DNA from: Butyrivibrio sp. FCS014
GTDB lineage: Bacteria; Bacillota; Clostridia; Lachnospirales; Lachnospiraceae
DNA: 64,000 bases
Reading direction: 5' to 3'
NCBI RefSeq assembly: GCF_000526935.1
Contig: NZ_JAHA01000019.1
Location: 992,001-1,056,000 of the forward strand
In this document: piece by piece, positions 57,563 to 64,000 of the stretch
Layout: each line of letters opens with the position of its first letter
How positions within the stretch are numbered: position 1 is the stretch's first letter
Translations under genes and position numbers: made by a program
Notes under the pieces: model-generated
Told to the model about the DNA's origin: nothing
The model's database searches: none
The model's input: only the letters and a program-made list of their open reading frames with translations

Positions 57563-59050
57563 TCAAGTCCTCGCCGTAACTCCCGGGTCCCAAAGGGATC
57601 TGTAGCCCCGCTTCTTGAGCTCAGCGCCGAATTTAACGGAGAGCTCCGGAATCTTCTCCAAAGGGACCTCCGCATAAGCCGCCTTGGTAGTCTTGCCCGT
57701 CGCACTAGCCGCCTTGGCCATCGCATTAGCTTTCCCGGCCGCCGCATTAGCTGCCTTCGCATCCCCATAAGCTGCCGCCTTGGCTGCCACAAAAGAATCC
57801 ACGTATTTAAGCCCTGTTGTCTCCTCAAAAAGTGGAATAAGCTCGGGCCTTACACTTATACATCTGATATCCACGGCATAGGCGTCCTGCTGCACCGCTG
57901 CCCGGTGCTGGAAACCGCCGCTGTAATCCGAAGGAAGTCCCGCGAACACAAGACTTTTATCCTTGAGATACATTCCGCCGCAGATACGGCTCTTTTTATC
58001 AAGAATTCTGCCGCCGACGCAGCCGATATCGCTCCTTTGGGAAAAGACCTCCGGCTCATAGTCCACACGGTAAAAGCCCAGGTGCTTTAAAGCTGATACT
58101 TTGCCGCCAACGCCGCTGTTATCCAGAAGATCCTGTATGGCACGGCCGCCGGCCTCGTAGGCGTAGGTTTTGCTGGCGGGATTGGCCGCGGTTGAATTCA
58201 CATGGCAGCGCCAGTGATAGAGCACTTTGCCGATGTGCACGATCTGGTCGGAAGCCAGGGGCATGGAAAGCGCAGTCTCAGCGCAGGCCCGCAGCACAAG
58301 GTCAAAGTCCTGGGCGCCGTCAAACTCTGCACGTAGCCGCAGTCTCTTTATGATATCTGCTCTTATCACCGTAAAGTGACAGATGTAGTTGTTGGACAGA
58401 AGATAATCCATGTTAAAAGAGGGTTTGCCGTGATGCTCGTAGTAGCGCCCCTGTGCATCGTCAAACTTATCCTCATCCGAATAGATAAGGCGAACAGGGC
58501 ATCCTGCGTACTTCACCAGCTTATTGGTCTTCATGCTCTTCCTGATGACGCGGTCAACCTCGTAGAGAGCATCGGGAGTCAGAAGATCGTCGTGGTCCAA
58601 AAGACCTATGTAGTCTCCGCCTGCCTGCTTAATACCAAAGTTCGTGTTGGCCGCGATCCCGTCGTTGCTCTCAAGGTGAAAATACCTGATCCGGGGGTCG
58701 TCTTTAGCGTAACCTTCGGCGGTCTGCAATGGCTCTTTTGACGCGTCTGCAAGTATAAGCTCCCAGTTGCCGTAGGTCTGGGCGATGACGGATTCTATCA
58801 TCTCGCGAAGGTACTGCTCCGGGGTGTTGTAGAGAGGAACAACGATAGAGAACCGCACGAGGTTGTCCTTCTCCGCAAGAAGGCGGTACTCGGTCTTCTG
58901 CTCGTCCAGAACCTCTTTTGACAGAGGCCTGTACTCATACTTCTCCCCGGCGCTGTCGTGCACCCTCTCCAGGGCAGCAAAAAATGCGGCCCTGACACCA
59001 TTGCGCTTTGCGTATGCAATTGTCTTTCGGACCGCATTTAATATTCCCAT
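57563..59050 (-). CDS. Glycosyltransferase family 2 with Ala-rich C-terminal insertion
   Basis: The 495-residue product has a GT2 domain from about residue 65 (SIVVPLYNTPEQYLREMIES), GLLDHDD as the DxD-like motif, and AQDFDLVLR. An extra N-terminal helical part precedes it. Near the C-terminus (about 420-455) is a run of Ala/Lys/Gly/Asn codons (AKAANAAAGKANAMAKAAS) that breaks the fold boundary and looks like slippage-derived sequence. The rest is complete. It probably adds a sugar to the second surface glycan. It lies 16 bp from the phosphoglucomutase gene. Confidence 0.85.
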   Translation of the reverse strand: MGILNAVRKTIAYAKRNGVRAAFFAALERVHDSAGEKYEYRPLSKEVLDEQKTEYRLLAEKDNLVRFSIVVPLYNTPEQYLREMIESVIAQTYGNWELILADASKEPLQTAEGYAKDDPRIRYFHLESNDGIAANTNFGIKQAGGDYIGLLDHDDLLTPDALYEVDRVIRKSMKTNKLVKYAGCPVRLIYSDEDKFDDAQGRYYEHHGKPSFNMDYLLSNNYICHFTVIRADIIKRLRLRAEFDGAQDFDLVLRACAETALSMPLASDQIVHIGKVLYHWRCHVNSTAANPASKTYAYEAGGRAIQDLLDNSGVGGKVSALKHLGFYRVDYEPEVFSQRSDIGCVGGRILDKKSRICGGMYLKDKSLVFAGLPSDYSGGFQHRAAVQQDAYAVDIRCISVRPELIPLFEETTGLKYVDSFVAAKAAAYGDAKAANAAAGKANAMAKAASATGKTTKAAYAEVPLEKIPELSVKFGAELKKRGYRSLWDPGVTART

Positions 59051-59066
59051 ATGTTTAGCTCGCTTA

Positions 59067-60803
59067 TTATATAAGTGCCTTAACAGCTGCTGTCAGCTCA
59101 TCCTGGAGCTTAGCGGCATCGTCAAGGTTCTTGCCCTTAACGCCCATGTAGAACTTGATCTTGGGCTCGGTTCCTGAAGGTCTTGCACAGCACCAGGAAT
59201 CGTTATCAAGCGCAAAGTACAGAACGTTGGAAGTAGGAAGTCCTGTGCTTCCCTCTGCTCCGGTCTCCATGTTGAGGGTCTTGCCGGTCTTGTAATCCCT
59301 GAACTCAAGGACCTTCCACTGGCCGAACTCCTTGGGAGGATTGCTGCGGAGCCTGTCCATAAGAGCTGCGATCTGCTCAGCGCCTTCCTTGCCCTTCATG
59401 GTGATGGCGTACTGTCCTTCCTTGTAATAGCCGTACTTCTCGTAGAGGTCGATCATGGCATCCCAAACGCTCTTGCCCTGCTTCTTGTAGAAAGCAGCAA
59501 GTTCGCAGAGCATCATAACAGCCACAACGGCATCCTTGTCTCTTGCGTGGGTTCCTGCAAGACATCCGTAGGACTCCTCAAGACCGAATACGTAGTTGTT
59601 GCACTGGCCGTTCTCCTCGAAGAGCTTGATCTGCTCGCCGATGTACTTGAAGCCTGTGAGAACCTCGATATATTTAAGTCCATAGCTTTCGGCAACTGCC
59701 TTGGCCATGTTTGTGGTAACGATAGTGGTAACAAATGCAGGATTAGCGGGCATTGTGCCTGTAGCCTGGCGCTCTCTTAAGATATACTCGCCGATCAGCA
59801 TTCCTGACATGTTTCCGGTGAAAGGAACGTAGTCTCCTGTCTTTAGGTCTTTTGCATAAATACCGAGTCTGTCGGCATCGGGATCTGTGGCGAGAACGAT
59901 GTCTGCGTCCTTCTCCCTGGCAAGCTTAAGAGCAAGCTCAAAAGCCTTGGGATCCTCGGGGTTGGGGTACTCAAGAGTTGTGAAATCGGGATCGGGCTCT
60001 TCCTGCTCGGGAACCACGAATACGTTCTTGAAGCCAAGCTCCTTGAGGACACGCCTTACAGGGAGATTGCCGGTGCCGTGGAAAGGTGTGTAAACGATGG
60101 TGAACTTGTCAGCCATCTCGTCGATAACATCCTGATGGATGATCTGCTTCTTGAGCTCAACCATGTACTTGTCGTCCAGTTCCTCGCCGAAGGGCACGTA
60201 AAGCCCCTGCGCGATGGCGTCTTCCTTGGACATGGTCTTAACATCGTGATAATCGGTGATGGCAACAACCTCGCCGATGATACCTGTGTCGTGAGGAGGT
60301 GTGATCTGCGCGCCGTCCTCCCAGTATACCTTGTATCCGTTATATTCAGGAGGATTGTGGGAAGCAGTAACCATAACGCCTGCGATGCATCCAAACTCCC
60401 TGAGTGCAAATGAAAGCTCAGGTGTGGGACGAAGAATATCGCTGACATATGCCTTGATGCCGTTAGCTGCAAGGCAAAGTGCAGTCTCATCGGCAAATTC
60501 AGGTGAGAAACGTCTGCAGTCAAAAGAAACAGCTACTCCCCTCTTTGCTGCGTCAGGGCCGCCATGTTTCTTGATGTAATTCGCCAGACCCTGTGTAGCC
60601 TTGCGAACAGTGTACTTGTTCATTCTGTTGGTGCCGGCTCCGATTACCCCGCGGAGTCCGCCTGTACCAAACTCGAGCTCTCTGTAAAAACGGTCTTCTA
60701 CCTCAGCCTCATCATTCCTGATGGAGAGGAGCTCATTCTTGGTTTCCTGATCAAAATAATCATCGTTAAGCCAATATTCCAGCTGCTTTGTTGCTTCGCT
60801 CAT
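59067..60803 (-). CDS. Phosphoglucomutase/phosphomannomutase
   Basis: The 578-residue product has the alpha-D-phosphohexomutase signature TASHNPPEYNG with phospho-Ser148, the metal-binding DPDADR loop (about 310), the sugar-binding GLEESYG, and the C-terminal phosphate-binding RPSGTEPK. It converts glucose-6-phosphate and glucose-1-phosphate (or mannose analogues), feeding nucleotide sugars for the surface glycans here. AAGGAGGAAAG precedes ATG 60803 and a TATAAT (60844-60849) lies about 40 bp upstream. Confidence 0.92.
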   Translation of the reverse strand: MSEATKQLEYWLNDDYFDQETKNELLSIRNDEAEVEDRFYRELEFGTGGLRGVIGAGTNRMNKYTVRKATQGLANYIKKHGGPDAAKRGVAVSFDCRRFSPEFADETALCLAANGIKAYVSDILRPTPELSFALREFGCIAGVMVTASHNPPEYNGYKVYWEDGAQITPPHDTGIIGEVVAITDYHDVKTMSKEDAIAQGLYVPFGEELDDKYMVELKKQIIHQDVIDEMADKFTIVYTPFHGTGNLPVRRVLKELGFKNVFVVPEQEEPDPDFTTLEYPNPEDPKAFELALKLAREKDADIVLATDPDADRLGIYAKDLKTGDYVPFTGNMSGMLIGEYILRERQATGTMPANPAFVTTIVTTNMAKAVAESYGLKYIEVLTGFKYIGEQIKLFEENGQCNNYVFGLEESYGCLAGTHARDKDAVVAVMMLCELAAFYKKQGKSVWDAMIDLYEKYGYYKEGQYAITMKGKEGAEQIAALMDRLRSNPPKEFGQWKVLEFRDYKTGKTLNMETGAEGSTGLPTSNVLYFALDNDSWCCARPSGTEPKIKFYMGVKGKNLDDAAKLQDELTAAVKALI

Positions 60804-60843
60804 TATCTTTCCTCCTTAAACAGCGCAAATTACATACCAAGTT

Positions 60844-60849
60844 ATTATA
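60844..60849 (-). promoter_or_regulatory. TATAAT of the phosphoglucomutase gene
   Basis: Minus-strand TATAAT about 40 bp before ATG 60803; the -35 is weak. The leader carries TAATTTGCGCTGTT, also seen at 63632-63645 after another TATAAT. Confidence 0.5.
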
Positions 60850-60937
60850 CCATAAAGCGACGAGCCGAGCGAGCATTTATGCTCATTCGGCGACCGCCTT
60901 TGATAACAGATGCTTTATATCTGTTATATCATGAAAT

Positions 60938-60972
60938 ATGGGTTTGAGGGAATCATCTCCACTCAAACCCAT
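60938..60972 (-). terminator. Hairpin after the SGNH protein gene
   Basis: ATGGGTTTGAG (60938-60948) pairs with CTCAAACCCAT (60962-60972). The T-run is poor. A second stem ATAACAGA/TCTGTTAT follows at about 60903-60927. Confidence 0.6.
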
Positions 60973-60980
60973 TATTTGCG

Positions 60981-62015
60981 TCACGTATTTTCTTTTATCA
61001 GCTGCTGAATGTTTTCATAGTCCACATCCCAGGACTCATAGCCCTCTTCTCCCCGGCGATCAGGGATGTCGAAGCGGGATTTCAGCTCTTTTCCCAGGTA
61101 ATTGGTAAACTTTTCGGCGCCGCGGTAGTTCAGGTGCGATCTGTCATAAAAATCTGTCTCAAAATTGAGCCCTATCTCTTTGTAATCGTAGTTGGTACTA
61201 TTGAACTCTATGTTGTTCATATTAGCGATTTCTTTGACACGGTTATATACCAGCTCATCTTCATTGGTAGTGATGTAAGGTGCCACCATGAGAAACAGCT
61301 CGATGTCATTCTCTTTGGTGAAATCAATGATCTTCTGGAGATATGTCTCCTGCTTTAACGACAGTCCGCCGCTCCTTTCCTGGTCAAATTCCGGCTCCTC
61401 CTGTCCCTGGGTCTCAAAGGCGGGAGCAAAACCCTTAAAGTTCTTCATTTCCGTATGGAGCGTCAAGGGATAATAAAAATCGAAAGGGGTAAGTTCCGAA
61501 AACCTGTCATGGTAAACTGCCATAGAAGGAAAATAATCATCTATCTTCTCACGTTCCACACTGATAGACAGCATCCTGAGCTTGTTTATCGAAAAGCGCA
61601 TGCCGAGGATATTGGGCTTGATCCAATCATATTGGTAATCATCCTTATTATTTGCCAAGGAGTACAGATCCAGAACCATTACCTTGGGCTTCTGGTATTT
61701 GCAGAACTCCACCAGATAATGATAAGTGATCCACAAGGGCTGCTCAGCAGCGCTGTAGTCAAAAGACGCAATGCCGTAATCCTTCCACAGGATTCCCGTG
61801 TTTATATTGTAGTGAATGTGGCTTGACCCCATCATTACAACATCCACTGTATCCTTTGGCTGATAGTACATAGCCTTTGCCTGGTTTATCCCGTGATCGT
61901 TTTTGACGCTCATCACTCCGTCCCAGTACCAGAGTGACACAACCGTAAGAATGACAAACGCCACTCTGAGAATATTGTTTTTCTGTAAAAAGAGCTTTCG
62001 CATTCGTTTAATCAT
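60981..62015 (-). CDS. SGNH-type acyl-transfer partner of the MBOAT protein
   Basis: The 344-residue product has one N-terminal membrane segment (about 14-30), then an SGNH-like domain with MMGSSHIHYN (Ser about 63) and a C-terminal DRSHLNYRG (Asp/His). This is the pattern of AlgX/AlgJ/DltD-like proteins that work with MBOAT acyltransferases. It faces outside the membrane and would transfer an acyl (probably acetyl) group to a surface glycan. Start ATG 62015 is 24 bp after the MBOAT gene, so the two form an operon. Confidence 0.82.
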   Translation of the reverse strand: MIKRMRKLFLQKNNILRVAFVILTVVSLWYWDGVMSVKNDHGINQAKAMYYQPKDTVDVVMMGSSHIHYNINTGILWKDYGIASFDYSAAEQPLWITYHYLVEFCKYQKPKVMVLDLYSLANNKDDYQYDWIKPNILGMRFSINKLRMLSISVEREKIDDYFPSMAVYHDRFSELTPFDFYYPLTLHTEMKNFKGFAPAFETQGQEEPEFDQERSGGLSLKQETYLQKIIDFTKENDIELFLMVAPYITTNEDELVYNRVKEIANMNNIEFNSTNYDYKEIGLNFETDFYDRSHLNYRGAEKFTNYLGKELKSRFDIPDRRGEEGYESWDVDYENIQQLIKENT

Positions 62016-62039
62016 TGGTATTTCTCCGGGTCATAAAGA

Positions 62040-63452
62040 TCAAAAATCCATATACATATAGTCTGCGGCATCATACCCGGGGCCGTAGATTCCAAGGAGA
62101 ACTATGGCCAGTATCAGGGCGTATTCAATAAGATACCTGACTATCGGAGGGATCTTCTGCAGTGCCTCCCCAAAAGGAATCTTCATCTTTGTCATGAAAA
62201 GATCCATAAAGAAGACTACAAAGGCATACACAAATATGTTACGGTCAAAGGGCTTTACCCCAAGCTCAATAGTCTGAGTCGGAAGCGGAATCTCTCCGGT
62301 ACTGAATCTCAGCATCCTGGTGATAAAGCTCAATGCAAATTTTGTGCTCGGAGCCCCAAAGAATATCCAGGCAAAGGCCACACACAAGAATGTGATCACA
62401 GTCCCAAGTATCCTGTTTGGCTTTATGTTGCGGGATGACAAGATCGCACCTGCGACGCTGTAGATGCCGTGAAGCAATCCCCAGATGATAAAGCTTAGTC
62501 CCGCTCCATGCCATAATCCGCAGATCAGGAAGACTATCATGGTGTTCAGAAGCTTTCTTACAAAGCCCTTTCGATTTCCTCCCAGGGGAATATAAATATA
62601 CTCCTTGAGCCATGATGACAATGATATATGCCATCTTCGCCAGAAGGTCGCTATGTCAGGGGAAAGATATGGGGCGTTAAAGTTCTCTGTCAGCCTGATA
62701 CCAAGAACCCTGCTGACTCCCACAGCTATGGCACTATACCCGGCAAAGTCACAGTAGATCTGAAGGGTATACATGAGCATCCCGGCAAAAAGCCACTGGC
62801 TGCCGTAAATATGGGGATATCCTAAAAGCTTAGGCGTGTACATAGCCAGTCTGTCCGCCACTACGGTCTTCATGAAGAATCCGTAAAGGATCGTAGGGAA
62901 CGCTATGGACAATCTGTTGTCCTCATCCAGATATACCTTGTGAAGGCTCTTTATCTGCGAAAGAAGCTTTTCGGGCGATTCTATAGGTCCGCTCACAAAC
63001 TTCGGAAAGAAGCACATGTACAGCATAAAGAACAGCAGGTTCTTTTCAGCGCTCATTTTCCCGCGATAAATGTCCACGATGTAAGCTATTGCCTGGAAGA
63101 TGTAGTAGGAAAAGCCGATCGGCATTATCAGTTCCCTGAAAATATTGTCGGAAAAGTTCCATTTTGCCACATGTTTAAGAACGAACAGGGAAAAGACACA
63201 GCTCATGACCCCGACCACCATGAATAGCCGGGCAAGGGTCTTATTCTTTTTGGCAAAAGAGCCTTCTATGAGCCCCCAAATATAGACAAGAACGGAAGTT
63301 GCCAATACCCAGAAGCATGAGTTTCTGTCAAGGTAAGCTATAAACGCAATGCTGGCTGCCAAAAGGAAATATGCCCTGGCGCGCCTGCGGATTGTATAAA
63401 AGATTAAAAAGACAACGCCCACAAAGACGAAGCTTTCTATGCTGAATGTCAT
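62040..63452 (-). CDS. MBOAT-family O-acyltransferase (AlgI/DltB-like)
   Basis: The 470-residue product has about eleven membrane segments and the MBOAT signature FWRRWHISLSSWLKEYIYIPLGG, with the active-site His at about 315 in CGLWHGAG. It carries an acyl group across the membrane to the SGNH protein encoded next. The pair fits O-acetylation of the glycan made by the neighbouring genes; D-alanylation is less likely since dltA/dltC are absent. Confidence 0.9.
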   Translation of the reverse strand: MTFSIESFVFVGVVFLIFYTIRRRARAYFLLAASIAFIAYLDRNSCFWVLATSVLVYIWGLIEGSFAKKNKTLARLFMVVGVMSCVFSLFVLKHVAKWNFSDNIFRELIMPIGFSYYIFQAIAYIVDIYRGKMSAEKNLLFFMLYMCFFPKFVSGPIESPEKLLSQIKSLHKVYLDEDNRLSIAFPTILYGFFMKTVVADRLAMYTPKLLGYPHIYGSQWLFAGMLMYTLQIYCDFAGYSAIAVGVSRVLGIRLTENFNAPYLSPDIATFWRRWHISLSSWLKEYIYIPLGGNRKGFVRKLLNTMIVFLICGLWHGAGLSFIIWGLLHGIYSVAGAILSSRNIKPNRILGTVITFLCVAFAWIFFGAPSTKFALSFITRMLRFSTGEIPLPTQTIELGVKPFDRNIFVYAFVVFFMDLFMTKMKIPFGEALQKIPPIVRYLIEYALILAIVLLGIYGPGYDAADYMYMDF

Positions 63453-63481
63453 GACTCCCCTTCTCCCTTAAACTGAACAAA

Positions 63482-63534
63482 TAAAAAAGCAGAATACGAA
63501 AAGAAGGCATCTAGTGCCTATTTTCGTATTCTGC
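63482..63534 (-). terminator. Terminator of the RNase J gene
   Basis: A 14-bp perfect stem GCAGAATACGAAAA/TTTTCGTATTCTGC with an inner GGCA/TGCC; TTTTTTATTTG follows on the minus strand. Confidence 0.9.
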
Positions 63535-63668
63535 CATGTATACACGTTTCTTTTCACAATCCGGGTACTCGCTCTGATAAAGGCGGAGCGACGTAAGCGG
63601 TATCATAAAAGCATTGACCTTGCGGCCGCATAACAGCGCAAATTATTTAAATCAATTAAGCAAGTAAT

Positions 63669-63674
63669 ATTATA
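63669..63674 (-). promoter_or_regulatory. TATAAT overlapping the RNase J stop codon, possible MBOAT operon promoter
   Basis: TATAAT on the minus strand, followed about 25 bp later by TAATTTGCGCTGTT (63632-63645), as in the phosphoglucomutase leader. Transcripts from here would meet the terminator at 63482-63534 before the MBOAT gene, so its use is uncertain. Confidence 0.3.
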
Positions 63675-64000
63675 GCATAACGTCGGTGATAAGGACAATG
63701 ACTATCGGGCCCTTACCGGTATTATCCTTTATCAGATCTTTGGCGATGCGCTCTACTCCCCGGGACATTCTTTCGTCCCTGACGCCCTGTCCGATGCACC
63801 TTGCAATTTCCCCGGACACAGCGGTTTCAAGTGCCCCTTTAAGCCCCTGATATTTTTTCTCATCAACAAAGCCGCGACTGGTGATATTTATTCCGGATGC
63901 AAGACGCCCTGTCATCTTGTCTATGCAGACCTCGATGACTACAACTCCTGACTCCGAGAGCCGCTCTCTGTCCCTGATAATGGTGCGGTCGATCCTGGTT
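63670..64000 (-). CDS. Ribonuclease J, C-terminal end (5' part outside window)
   Basis: The frame is open to the window edge and about 109 C-terminal residues are visible. They start TRIDRTIIRDRERLSESGV and continue IEVCIDKMTGRLASG, ITSRGFV and a final TGKGPIVIVLITDV. This matches the C-terminal region of RNase J (SRGFV block and the P-I-V-strand end). RNase J is a cytoplasmic 5'-3' exo- and endonuclease of mRNA and rRNA processing. The catalytic metallo-beta-lactamase part is beyond the window. The call rests on the short C-terminus. Confidence 0.75.
   Translation of the reverse strand, partial: TRIDRTIIRDRERLSESGVVVIEVCIDKMTGRLASGINITSRGFVDEKKYQGLKGALETAVSGEIARCIGQGVRDERMSRGVERIAKDLIKDNTGKGPIVIVLITDVML

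Overview
The window looks like a chromosomal segment of a rumen- or gut-type Lachnospiraceae bacterium, most probably Butyrivibrio or a close relative. The reasons are paired YesM/YesN-type regulators next to sugar ABC transporters, many plant-glycan glycoside hydrolases, low-GC Gram-positive ribosome binding sites, lipoprotein signal peptides and a CIRCE heat-shock operator. No rRNA, tRNA, CRISPR array, integrase or intact transposase was seen. The organism is inferred from gene content only.

Layout. 1-3664 (+): end of a GPH sugar symporter and a GH2 glycosidase. 3782-5882 (-): an unknown lipoprotein/membrane-protein pair. 5964-7318 (-): a DUF3990/XRE toxin-antitoxin-like pair with a double palindromic operator. 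7328-20124 (-): a surface polysaccharide locus of eight tightly packed genes (epimerase, Wzx, MenD-like ThDP enzyme, pyruvyl transferase, Wzy, three glycosyltransferase genes) preceded by its own initiating sugar transferase. 20254-22449 (-): XRE-Uma2 fusion, hicB with a hicA remnant, and higBA, so toxin-antitoxin-type genes lie on both sides of the polysaccharide locus. 22450-23118: a gene-free, highly structured stretch. 23119-34872 (-): zinc-ribbon membrane protein, then a glycan-use locus (GH31, GH127, binding protein, histidine kinase, two permeases, response regulator). 35101-35883 (+): FNT-family transporter. 36008-38122 (-): htpG with CIRCE. 38353-44875 (-): a second regulator/kinase/ABC set plus a lipoprotein. 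45748-51358 (-): PPIase-like lipoprotein, FAD dehydrogenase, GNAT, tannase-like esterase. 51625-52326 (+): L,D-transpeptidase. 52688-54682 (-): a 2-isopropylmalate synthase fused to an AraC DNA-binding domain. 55009-63452 (-): a second surface-glycan region (sugar transferase, two GT2, phosphoglucomutase, SGNH/MBOAT acylation pair). 63670-64000 (-): C-terminal end of RNase J.

How it works together. Two sugar ABC systems, each with its own kinase and AraC-type regulator, and a symporter import oligosaccharides that cytoplasmic GH2, GH31 and GH127 enzymes then cleave. Phosphoglucomutase and two initiating transferases feed two surface glycan pathways. The most unusual items are the LeuA-AraC fusion, the MenD-like enzyme inside the polysaccharide operon, the decayed hicA beside an intact promoter/operator, and several families of short intergenic repeats: an ATGTGCCG hairpin array, a 22-bp GGGAAAAGAGCCATC unit, a 24-bp unit at a stop codon, and a four-fold 11-bp CTTAAG array.
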